Source: JBBSDV01 sp038240335 (GTDB lineage: Bacteria > Chloroflexota > Dehalococcoidia > DSTF01 > JACRBR01). Taken from it: DNA of 11,000 bases. The stretch is from NCBI GenBank assembly GCA_038240335.1, contig JBBSDV010000110.1, positions 1 to 11,000 on the forward strand. The letters are read 5' to 3'. Shown here piece after piece: positions 1 to 5,693 of the stretch; positions within the stretch are counted from its first letter, which is position 1; every line of letters starts with the position of its first letter. The notes beneath the pieces were generated by a model. It searched no databases. It was not told the DNA's origin and saw only the letters and a program-made list of their open reading frames with translations. The translations under genes and the position numbers were made by a program.

Positions 1-138
1 CACGCACGCCATTTGCTCATAGCGATGGCGCCGGGAGGGCTTCCCTAGCGAAGCGCGGCTCCGTTCTTACATCAGTCTGTCAGTGCATGTGCCGCGCTGA
101 CGGCATCCGGCGTCGGCTCGTGCAAGCTGCCGCCGGCC

Positions 139-446
139 ATCTTCTGCTGGAACGAACGCCCGCAGGGTTCGCCCACGGAGTACGCGAATGCGCAAGACCG
201 AATCCTTGAGGTGTTTCGGCCAGTGGAAAGCGCCGGTCAACTTCAAGATCGAGATGTTCGTGATCCGCGTCGGCGACTGGGGAGGACACCTTCTCGTGGA
301 GTGCGACGATCCACTGGAAGTCCACAAGCTCTGCTCGATGTCGCCTGCATTCAGGTTCACAGCGCACTCGGTGGTCCCCGTCGAGGACGCAGTCCACGTG
401 GAACCTAGAAGTAATGGCGTGGCGCGCCGGGCTTAAGGGCAAGTAA
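139..446 (+). pseudogene. DUF3303-like small protein, two frameshifts
   Basis: The coding signal runs through all three plus frames in turn. Frame 1 (about 139-219) reads WNERPQGSPTEYANAQ then RILEVF. Frame 2 (about 221-403) reads QWKAPVNFKIEMFVIRVGDWGG then LLVECDDP and VVPVEDAV. Frame 3 (405-446) reads LEVMAWRAGLKGK and stops at TAA 444-446. Joined, these give about 101 residues that match, from memory, the small DUF3303-type proteins (function unknown) with their WNERPQGS, QWKAP, WGG, ECDDP and AWR signatures. Each break is explained by one extra C, within 217-221 and at 404-405. No ATG, GTG or TTG precedes the conserved start in frame 1; the codon where an initiator is expected is ATC (139-141). 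An 82-residue ORF starting at ATG 188 is open but covers only the middle. The gene is dead, or the assembly carries indel errors. Confidence 0.65.
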
Positions 447-836
447 CGCCCGGTGTGATTCGAGTGACCACATCCGCATGGTGATTATGGGCGCCTAACA
501 GGCTCGAGACATAAGCGCGGCCGTAACTGACGTTGCGCGACCGGCAGCATCGCGCCTGGCGACCGATGCGACCGAAGGGGATTCGAAGCCGACGGCCCGG
601 CCGGAAGCAGTGGTCGCAGGACGCACACTACGAACGACATCGCTCCGGCCGGTACTCAAGCGTGTGCCGCCTCCTTCGCCGAGCCACCGCCGTCCCGACA
701 ATCGATCCGACGAGGCCTGGACCGTAGGGCAATTCCTCATATCGAGCGACAGGTACGGCCGTTACCGTAGTTGAGAACCAGCGATCGATCCGTTGGGAGC
801 GCCACACGGCGTACTCGAGAGATCGAAGGAGGCAGC
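447..836. other. Gene-free stretch before the YggT gene
   Basis: No convincing gene is visible here. The short open frames on either strand are rich in Arg and Ser, show no domain, and lack a good ribosome binding site. The stretch may be decayed coding DNA, in keeping with the broken gene before it. The only clear signal is the AAGGAGG at 826-832, which belongs to the following gene. Confidence 0.5.
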
Positions 837-1472
837 ATGCGACGCATAACGAGACTACCGGACGACCCCGACACCAGCCCGATCGATGGCCAAGTCGTGG
901 ATACGGAAGTCGAGATCGTCAGGACCACGCACCTAGCGGGAACGGCCGTCGATGCTATGGCGGCGACTCCATCGGTCGTCAGCGAGCGGAACGCCGACTA
1001 CGTGGAGACGCTGGCGGAGCGGATCAACGGCGTCGGGCTCGTGGTAAGAACTGCGATCGAGGTGCTGCTGAGCATCCGTTTCCTGTTGCACGCGTCGGCG
1101 GCAAACAGCAGCAATGCCTTTGTGGTGTTCGTCGATGGCGCATCGTGGCCGTTCGTGCGTCCATTCGCGAACGCCTTTAGCAACCCTTCGCTGGGTCCGA
1201 TAGTGATTGACGTATCGGCGCTCGTGGCGATGGCGATGTACTTCATTATCTTCGCGCTCCTTGGCATGCTGGTCACCGCCCTGGCTCGTCTGTTCAGCGG
1301 GGCTACAGCGCGGCACGACGTCACCACGCTTCGCGCATCAGAAGCGCTGTCGGCGACGGATTCGCCGTTGGCAGACGCCAAGCCCCACCGGCGCCCACGC
1401 CTGACGGCCGCGACGAGTGACATGCGAAAGCACCGGCGTCTCCTCCGCGTGGCGCATGGTCGCAAGCCATAG
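837..1472 (+). CDS. YggT-family membrane protein
   Basis: This 211-residue inner-membrane protein resembles the YggT family. The ATG at 837 is chosen because AAGGAGG (826-832) lies four bases upstream; the open frame begins earlier, at 771, without such a site. Residues 1-60 are polar and probably cytoplasmic. Residues about 66-86 form the first hydrophobic helix (start NGVGLVVRTAIEVLLSIRFLL). The YggT-like loop follows, with SSNAFVVFVDGASWPFVRPF, the usual place of the N/P-F-V-x-F..P-F-V.P motif. A second helix spans about 121-150. Residues 151-211 form a basic tail without hydrophobicity. YggT proteins usually have less around the membrane pair, so both extensions are unusual, and the tail could reflect a late frameshift. 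Bacterial YggT proteins are linked to osmotic stress and division-related processes, but the molecular role is not settled. It is the only intact gene between two broken ones. Confidence 0.6.
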   Translation: MRRITRLPDDPDTSPIDGQVVDTEVEIVRTTHLAGTAVDAMAATPSVVSERNADYVETLAERINGVGLVVRTAIEVLLSIRFLLHASAANSSNAFVVFVDGASWPFVRPFANAFSNPSLGPIVIDVSALVAMAMYFIIFALLGMLVTALARLFSGATARHDVTTLRASEALSATDSPLADAKPHRRPRLTAATSDMRKHRRLLRVAHGRKP

Positions 1473-1589
1473 TGTCATCTGGCACCTTCGCCGGACAACG
1501 CCTCGGGAGCGTTGGCGATTGATCCAACAGCACTCGACGCTTCAGGCGACGCACACTCTGAGTGATCGTTTGACGGTCAAGGGACGGAA

Positions 1590-2079
1590 CCGGCTCGGCG
1601 GCATACAATCCGGCTCGATGGATGTTACGCCGCCGGCGTCGGCTACGGGGAGATCGCGCGTCCGTGGAAAACCTTAGGACTGAGGCCGCACTCCAATCCG
1701 CGCAAACACCATGGACGAAACGTGGCTCAACCAAATTGACCGTAAGGCGCGCGGCAGCCCATCATCGACGATGGAGGCGTGCCTAGGAAACTGGAGGCGA
1801 AGCGCAAGCGGATCAACGATGCGAACTTCGAAGAACGTATCGAGAAGACGGAGTGGCAGCATCGCGTGACCGACATCGACGCTGACCTGATGCGGATGCC
1901 GGTGGCGCAACCAGGCGCAATCACGTTTCGCGGTCAACGTCTGGGCTCGGTCGGAGAGATATGGGAAGGGATGAGATATTGTCGAGTCGGTCAAAATGGA
2001 CACGCGCGAGAAACTCCTGTGGCTGCAACCGTGGCCGGAGTTTCAGCCGTTACTTGAGAAGAGACGTGAGCTGTACAGT
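1590..2079 (+). pseudogene. Serine recombinase C-terminal remnant
   Basis: Broken pieces of a large serine recombinase appear in order. Positions about 1602-1737 (frame 3) read HTIRLDGCYAAGVGYGEIAR then LGLRPHSNPRKHHGRN, matching the start of the Recombinase domain (TIR..fdlYaaG...eIAr.LN..Glrp.s). Stops at 1738-1740 and 1743-1745 end that piece. Positions 1746 to about 1975 read RKLEAKRKRINDANFEERIE, a charged coiled-coil stretch, then RGQRLGSVGEIWEGM, like the region before the C-terminus. Positions 1996-2079 (frame 1) read EKLLWLQPWPEFQPLLEKRR, like the terminal strand and tail of these enzymes. The N-terminal resolvase domain with the catalytic Ser is missing, as is most of the middle. 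The remnant ends against the 3' end of the tRNA-Arg gene, where an integrase gene of a tRNA-integrated element would lie. The assignment rests on remembered family patterns. Confidence 0.55.
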
Positions 2080-2154
2080 TGGTACCCCCGGCAGGACTCG
2101 AACCTGCGCACATGGTTTAGGAAACCACTGCTCTATCCTCTGAGCTACGGGGGC
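2080..2154 (-). tRNA. tRNA-Arg (anticodon CCT)
   Basis: The minus strand folds as a complete cloverleaf of 72 nucleotides plus an encoded CCA (2080-2082). The acceptor stem is GCCCCCG with CGGGGGT (one G-T pair at the end). The D stem is GCTC/GAGC. The anticodon stem is GTGGT/ACCAT around the loop TTCCTAA. The variable region is GTGC. The T stem-loop is GCAGG-TTCGAGT-CCTGC. Anticodon CCT reads the arginine codon AGG. The discriminator base is A. The 3' end points left into the recombinase remnant, the orientation expected for a tRNA used as an integration site. Confidence 0.95.
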
Positions 2155-2391
2155 GCGAGCGGCAGTATATCGAGACACTCGAGGTCGGCGGCGCATCGAC
2201 AAAAGACCCACAACATCGAGCTGTTGCGAACAGCGCGTGCGGGGACACCCGACGGATGCGACGCGCACCGAGTTGCCAGGGGTGTTGGCGGCCACGCTGA
2301 ACGGCGGGTTTGTCTAGGCCATAGGCCGCCGCTGGACCCGTACAGGAATCCGGCGCGGACCGCCCGTTAGAGCACCCGAACGAGCTCGCTC
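2155..2391. other. Intergenic, tRNA to insertion sequence
   Basis: This 237-bp stretch holds the presumed upstream region of the tRNA gene and nothing else I can name. Before the insertion sequence arrived it was the DNA directly downstream of the cupredoxin lipoprotein gene. Any terminator that gene had would have been here and is now displaced by about 1 kb. A short self-complementary GC tract occurs at 2377-2392, but it has no loop and no T-run. Confidence 0.5.
2164..2169 (-). promoter_or_regulatory. Possible -10 box of tRNA-Arg
   Basis: On the minus strand TATACT lies about ten bases before the tRNA 5' end. No good -35 hexamer is found 16-18 bases further upstream, so this is a weak call. 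If real, the primary transcript would have an almost absent leader. Confidence 0.25.
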
Positions 2392-2397
2392 GCTAGT
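2392..2397. repeat. Left target duplication, GCTAGT
   Basis: GCTAGT directly precedes the left terminal repeat and matches GCTAGC on the other side at five of six positions. The form NCTAGN is the documented target of IS481 itself. Confidence 0.75.
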
Positions 2398-2423
2398 TGT
2401 TGTTCCCAGGGACGTTATTGACA
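2398..2423. repeat. IS terminal inverted repeat (3' end of transposase)
   Basis: This repeat starts TGTTGTTCCC and ends TTGACA. Compared with the other end it differs at positions 11, 12, 14, 16 and 20. The transposase stop codon (2415-2417) lies inside it. Confidence 0.9.
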
Positions 2424-3356
2424 GATCCGCGTGAGCGGACAGAGACCGCCGAGTGCGGTGTGTGGACGATTGCCATTGTACGTGTCCAAGAATGGTGCAA
2501 GCGCGGCGGCGCGCTCGTCGTTGCTGCGGTAGAGCCGGATGTACGCCCACTCGCGCTGGAGTGTTTTGTTGAAGGCCTCGGCCTTCCCGTTGGTCTGTGG
2601 CCGGTAGGGACGCGTGCGCCGGAGCTGCACGCCAAGCGCCGACGCGACCTCGGCGAAGACCCGCGAGCGATAGTTGCCGCCGTTATCGGTGAGCAGTCGC
2701 TCGACGCGGACGCCGAGTTCCTGGAAGGTGTGGATCGCCCGTCCAAGAAACGCGGCGGTGGTGTCGCCGCGCTCGTCCGGCAACGCCTCCGCGTAGGCGT
2801 AGCGACTGTAGTCATCGACGGCGACATGGATGAAGTCGCAGCCCAAACCACGGCCGCGGTGCCGGCCAGCTCCGTTTTCTAGGAAGCCGGTGTCGAAGCG
2901 CTTACCACCGCCGTCCGGAATACGGCCGAGCTTCTTCACATCGAGATGGACGAGTTCGCCGGGGGCGGCACGCTCGTAGCGGATCACCTCGCGTGTGGAC
3001 CGATGCAACGAGGCCAGTCGATGCAGGCCCAAGCGACGCAACACGGCGTAGACGGTCGAGCGCGCCATCCCAAGCGCAAAGCCGATGCGATGCGGCCCCC
3101 AGGCATGACGGCGGCGCAAGCAGCCGATGCGGGCCATCTGCCACACCGTGAGCTTGCCAGGAGAGTGGTGCGGACGCGACGGGCGATCGCACAAGCCGGA
3201 CAACCCCTCCTGGTCGTGCCGGCGAACCCATTTGTGTACCGTCGCGTGGGAGACGCCCATGAGCGCTGCGATGCTCGCCACCGTATGTCCGTCTGATCGC
3301 AGCCGAAGAATCTGGAGTCTGCTGTGGACCGTGAGCCGCGCGTTAGGATGAGACAA
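2415..3356 (-). CDS. IS481-family transposase
   Basis: A full-length 313-residue DDE transposase that cuts and joins the ends of its own element. The start is taken as TTG at 3356: AAAGGAG lies seven bases upstream, and the product then begins MSHPNARLTVHSR, the usual N-terminus of the family. The open frame continues to 3440, but only through the terminal repeat. A helix-turn-helix region for end binding covers about residues 11-50 (ASIAALMGVSHATVHKW). The RNase-H-like catalytic core has Asp139 (VHLDVKK), Asp224 (LLTDNGG) and Glu260 (NGKAEAF), with the family markers HVAVDDYSRYAY and RPYRPQTNGKAE. No frameshift is needed, unlike IS3-type elements. Translation may be limited by the rare TTG start and by the hairpin covering the start region. 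Confidence 0.93.
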   Translation of the reverse strand: MSHPNARLTVHSRLQILRLRSDGHTVASIAALMGVSHATVHKWVRRHDQEGLSGLCDRPSRPHHSPGKLTVWQMARIGCLRRRHAWGPHRIGFALGMARSTVYAVLRRLGLHRLASLHRSTREVIRYERAAPGELVHLDVKKLGRIPDGGGKRFDTGFLENGAGRHRGRGLGCDFIHVAVDDYSRYAYAEALPDERGDTTAAFLGRAIHTFQELGVRVERLLTDNGGNYRSRVFAEVASALGVQLRRTRPYRPQTNGKAEAFNKTLQREWAYIRLYRSNDERAAALAPFLDTYNGNRPHTALGGLCPLTRICQ

Positions 3357-3414
3357 GAGAGTGCTCCTTTCGACTGAAGGCGTTGACACCCACAGCCGAC
3401 TCGAGCACTCTCTT
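3355..3414 (-). promoter_or_regulatory. Hairpin that can mask the transposase start
   Basis: A perfect 12-bp inverted repeat (3355-3366 with 3403-3414, arm GAGCACTCTCTT) flanks a 36-base loop. In an RNA entering from the cupredoxin side, the 3' arm would pair through the GAG of the Shine-Dalgarno sequence and the first two bases of the TTG start. Other insertion sequences use this design to stop expression from read-through RNA. A second repeat, GTTGACAC/GTGTCAAC (3382-3389 with 3416-3423), crosses the first, so the two structures compete or form a pseudoknot. Function is inferred from the sequence only. Confidence 0.5.
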
Positions 3415-3416
3415 TG

Positions 3417-3442
3417 TGTCAACAACCTACGCGGGAACAACA
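3417..3442. repeat. IS terminal inverted repeat (5' side of transposase)
   Basis: This is the partner of the repeat at the other end. Read inward it starts TGTTGTTCCC and ends TTGACA, which also has the sequence of a consensus -35 box. No convincing -10 box follows at 16-18 bases. Confidence 0.9.
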
Positions 3443-3448
3443 GCTAGC
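3443..3448. repeat. Right target duplication, GCTAGC
   Basis: This is the right-hand copy of the NCTAGN target. It overlaps the stop codon (3444-3446) of the cupredoxin lipoprotein gene. Confidence 0.75.
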
Positions 3449-4094
3449 TGACCGTAAGGCGCCCCTGCATCTGCACCGGATGCACATCGCAGCGGTAGTA
3501 GTACCGACCAGCGGCGAGTGCGCCGAGCGAGAGCGTCGACGTGCTCGGTCCGGCAACGATGTCCGTCGCGCCGAGGCTTGCGCCGCTGCTGCTCGCCCCG
3601 GCGTACACGTGCAGGTTATGCGCGACGGCCGAGTCTTCGTTGTCGAACACGATCGTCACAGGCGCTCCCGCCGCTGCGCTCAGTTGCGTCAGATTGAACG
3701 CCAGGTTCTGCCCGACGACCGTGAAGGTCGAGGAGGATGGCGGCGGCGGCGGTGGGGGTGGTGGCGGCGGAACGGCGGTCGCCGTTGCGGCCCGTGGCGG
3801 CGGTGGCGCCGGTGGCGGCGCATCGGTCGCGACAGCGACAGGCGGCGGCGGTGCGACAGTCGGCTCGACGTCGACCGCGGCCGCGCTCGTCGCCGGCGGT
3901 GTGATCGTAGTCGCCGGCGCCACTGTCGGCGTCGCCGCTGTGGCGCTCGGCGAGGCCGCGCGCGTGCTCGTTGTACTCGGCGTCGTCGCCACAGTGACCG
4001 AAGCCGTCGGTGTCTTGGCGCCCGACCCGCCGCCGCCGCAAGCACTAAGCGCCACTGCGGCACACGCAGCAGCGATCGTAAGCGTTACGCGCAT
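3444..4094 (-). CDS. Cupredoxin-domain lipoprotein
   Basis: A 216-residue exported copper-binding lipoprotein. The ATG at 4094 has GAGGA seven bases upstream. Residues 1-19 form a signal peptide ending in the lipobox LSAC, with Cys19 as the expected lipidated residue. Residues 20-122 are a low-complexity Thr/Ala/Pro linker with a run of 11 prolines (109-119), likely spanning the wall or surface layer. Residues 123-216 form a plastocyanin/azurin-like domain with a complete type-1 copper site: His159 (VAHNLH), Cys202, His205 and Met209 (YRCDVHPVQMQG). The protein probably carries electrons or binds copper outside the membrane; its partners are unknown. It follows the larger cupredoxin gene but is separated from it by a hairpin and a palindrome, so it is probably transcribed on its own. 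Its stop codon lies in the target duplication of the insertion sequence. Confidence 0.82.
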   Translation of the reverse strand: MRVTLTIAAACAAVALSACGGGGSGAKTPTASVTVATTPSTTSTRAASPSATAATPTVAPATTITPPATSAAAVDVEPTVAPPPPVAVATDAPPPAPPPPRAATATAVPPPPPPPPPPPSSSTFTVVGQNLAFNLTQLSAAAGAPVTIVFDNEDSAVAHNLHVYAGASSSGASLGATDIVAGPSTSTLSLGALAAGRYYYRCDVHPVQMQGRLTVS

Positions 4095-4140
4095 GTTCGA
4101 TTCCTCACAGTGACTCGATGGAAACGCGACCGCACGAACT

Positions 4141-4159
4141 GTCTACAATCATTGTAGAC
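4141..4159. promoter_or_regulatory. Perfect 19-bp palindrome, probable operator
   Basis: GTCTACAATCATTGTAGAC is a perfect 9-bp inverted repeat around one base, 46 bases before the cupredoxin lipoprotein start. On the minus strand it contains TACAAT, a plausible -10 box, though no good -35 precedes it. The layout (odd-centred, A/T-rich core) is like operators of Fur/PerR-type repressors. The TACA...TGTA arms also recall BlaI/CopY operators, but the spacing differs. No regulator gene is in the window. There is no T-run, so it is not a terminator. Confidence 0.6.
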
Positions 4160-4246
4160 GCGCACTCGCGTTGGCTCCATTCGTCGCTCGCGATGAACTG
4201 CAGCGTGCGATTGACGGACGGAGACGTTCCCTGCGGAAAAGCAGAC

Positions 4247-4270
4247 GGGGCGGATCGATTGATCCGCCCC
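4247..4270 (-). terminator. Hairpin after the double cupredoxin gene
   Basis: A perfect 10-bp stem, GGGGCGGATC/GATCCGCCCC, with a four-base loop starts 23 bases after the stop codon at 4293. On the minus strand a TTTT follows, but only after six other bases, so it may need help from Rho or act mainly to protect the 3' end. Confidence 0.6.
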
Positions 4271-4292
4271 GCCCGCACAATCGCGACTCGAT

Positions 4293-5513
4293 TTACGCGT
4301 TGCGCTTCGCGAGCTCTCGCGTTCCAGCGAGGACGAGCGCCGCGCCGACGACACCGAGCATCACCAGCGAGAGCATCCAGCTGCCGCTGCCCGCATCGGG
4401 TCCGGAACCCGTGTTCGGCGCGCCGATCGTGCCGGTTCGTCCAGCCTGCGCCGGTGCCGGTGGGGGCGGAGGTGGCGGCGCGGTGCTCGCGCCGGCAGCC
4501 GCGCCGACGACGATCGTGCCGGCCATTCCCTGGTCAGCGTGGAGCAGGCAGACGTACGTGTACGTGCCGGCCTTCGTGAACGTCAAGGAGTAACTGCTGC
4601 CGCCGGGCACTTGGCCCGTCACGTCCGTGAATCCGGAGCTTGCGATGCCCGTTCCGTCGTACGTCGGCCCGCCCGACGGGAGTACCACCTGCGCCGAGGG
4701 AGCGAGCGTGTCCCCGGCCGGAACGAAGATCGGCGGCGGTGCGGCGCCGCTCAGGAACGTCACCGTGTGCGGCGTGAATACGGGATTCGTCCAGTGGACG
4801 GTGTCGCCGACGTGAATGTTCGTCGGGCCCGACGGAAGGAACTGCATGACATCGGCTTGGCCCTGGCCGCTACCCGCGAGCAGGTTGTACGTGACCGCTC
4901 CCGATGCGTCCGTCATCGTCGTCAGGTGCACGCCGTTCGCGATCGCCGTGCCGGACGCGATCAGCGCGTCACGCTGCGCCATCGCGGTCTTGTCGATGTC
5001 CGCCTGGGTCGGCAGCGTGGCCGTGTCGGCCGTAACCGTCACGTTGATCTCCATCCCCGGGTGGAACAGGCAGATGAACTTGGCGTCTTCGGCAACGTTG
5101 AAGTGCACGTCCGCCGACTGACCCTTCACCAAGAAACCCGAGTTAAAGTACGCGTTCGAATTGAACTCCGCGGCCTGCGCACTCGTGTTCGTCGGCTTCA
5201 CGGCGAGCGGGTTGAAGACCTGCCCCGGCCCTGACGGAGCAGCAATGAGCAGATCCGGCACGTCCTGCGTCGCTGTCACGTGTGTGACTGTGTGGGGTTC
5301 TTCGTATGGATTGACGAAGTGGATCGAGTCGCCCTTGTGAATGGTGATCGATGTCGGGAAGAACTGGTTCGCAGCGATGCCGCTACCGCCGCCGCCGACG
5401 TTCACTGTGTACGAAACGGGCGAATCGGCTGACGGCGCCGCATTCGCGATCGAGCTGAGGCCGAGCAATCCTGCCAGCGCCAGCACCGGGACGAGAAGTA
5501 ACTTCAGTTTCAC
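4293..5513 (-). CDS. Membrane-anchored double cupredoxin
   Basis: A 406-residue exported protein with two plastocyanin-like domains. The GTG at 5513 is chosen because GGAGG lies four bases upstream and a clean signal peptide begins there (VKLKLLLVPVLALAGLL, cleavage near ANAA, residue 26). The frame is open to 5591, which would put 26 non-signal residues in front. Domain 1 (about 33-165) has copper ligands His74 (EEPHTVTH), Cys148, His151 and Met154 (CLFHPGM). A helical linker covers about 168-195. Domain 2 (about 205-337) has His249 (TPHTVTF), Cys322, His325 and Met330 (CLLHADQGM). A proline-rich stretch (346-355), a flexible Gly/Ser region and one membrane helix (about 379-397) with a basic end (RELAKRNA) follow. 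Two complete type-1 sites on one anchored chain suggest electron relay or copper handling at the cell surface. No oxidase or copper exporter is nearby to decide between these. Confidence 0.85.
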   Translation of the reverse strand: MKLKLLLVPVLALAGLLGLSSIANAAPSADSPVSYTVNVGGGGSGIAANQFFPTSITIHKGDSIHFVNPYEEPHTVTHVTATQDVPDLLIAAPSGPGQVFNPLAVKPTNTSAQAAEFNSNAYFNSGFLVKGQSADVHFNVAEDAKFICLFHPGMEINVTVTADTATLPTQADIDKTAMAQRDALIASGTAIANGVHLTTMTDASGAVTYNLLAGSGQGQADVMQFLPSGPTNIHVGDTVHWTNPVFTPHTVTFLSGAAPPPIFVPAGDTLAPSAQVVLPSGGPTYDGTGIASSGFTDVTGQVPGGSSYSLTFTKAGTYTYVCLLHADQGMAGTIVVGAAAGASTAPPPPPPPAPAQAGRTGTIGAPNTGSGPDAGSGSWMLSLVMLGVVGAALVLAGTRELAKRNA

Positions 5514-5574
5514 GCATCCTCCAACTGAACTCATCTGAGCGCCAGCTCCGCCGCCGCCCACTCTTGATGGGCGA

Positions 5575-5580
5575 ATTATA
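5575..5580 (-). promoter_or_regulatory. -10 box of the double cupredoxin gene
   Basis: A consensus TATAAT occurs on the minus strand 61 bases before the GTG start. The -35 region 17 bases upstream is only TTCGCC. A small GCCCA/TGGGC hairpin (5556-5572) lies at the predicted transcript start and would form the beginning of the leader. Confidence 0.5.
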
Positions 5581-5640
5581 CGCCGCAACATCCGTTCGGC
5601 GAAGCCGATCGACGTACCAACTGAGAAGACAAATGAAATT

Positions 5641-5657
5641 CCGCCGGTAAGGGGCGG
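5641..5657 (-). terminator. Possible weak terminator
   Basis: A CCGCC/GGCGG stem with a seven-base loop lies 36 bases after the stop codon at 5694. On the minus strand AATTTCATTTG follows. The stem is short and the T content scattered, so this is tentative. Confidence 0.3.
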
Positions 5658-5693
5658 GGAGGCACGTGTAGCTGAAGGATAGGATAGCCGGTG

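Larger units (their letters stand above)
2398..3442 (-). mobile_element. Complete IS481-family insertion sequence
   Basis: A 1045-bp element bounded by imperfect 26-bp inverted repeats (2398-2423 and 3417-3442). Both begin TGTTGTTCCC and end TTGACA reading inward, with 21 of 26 positions identical. The flanks are GCTAGT and GCTAGC, a six-base NCTAGN duplication with one difference. Size, ends (TGT...ACA), target and the single DDE transposase all agree with the IS481 family. The transposase is read on the minus strand, the same direction as the cupredoxin gene it follows. The right copy of the target carries that gene's TAG stop, so the insertion cost the host gene nothing but its downstream region. 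All parts look intact, so the element may still be active. Confidence 0.92.

Noticed and set aside
2050..2295. An 81-codon minus-strand frame reading PVAQRIEQWFPKPCAQVRVLPG
   Set aside because: This is the familiar false protein produced by translating a tRNA-Arg gene on its own strand.
3357..3440. Longer transposase start at TTG 3440
   Set aside because: The extra 28 residues would be encoded by the terminal repeat and have no ribosome site. The TTG at 3356 has AAAGGAG at the right distance and gives the family N-terminus.
3414..4157. A 247-codon plus-strand frame opposite the cupredoxin lipoprotein
   Set aside because: It is a poly-Arg low-complexity shadow that also crosses the end of the insertion sequence.
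4247..4270. The GGGGCGGATC hairpin as a second operator
   Set aside because: Its place just after a stop codon and its stable GC stem fit a transcript end better; it shares no sequence with the palindrome at 4141-4159.
4395..4412. GAPNTG near the end of the double cupredoxin as a sortase signal
   Set aside because: It resembles LPxTG but lacks the Leu-Pro. The membrane helix and short basic end are equally explained by a simple C-terminal anchor.
4539..5234. A 231-codon plus-strand frame opposite the double cupredoxin
   Set aside because: It is an Arg-rich shadow of a well-supported gene on the other strand, with no domain or ribosome site.
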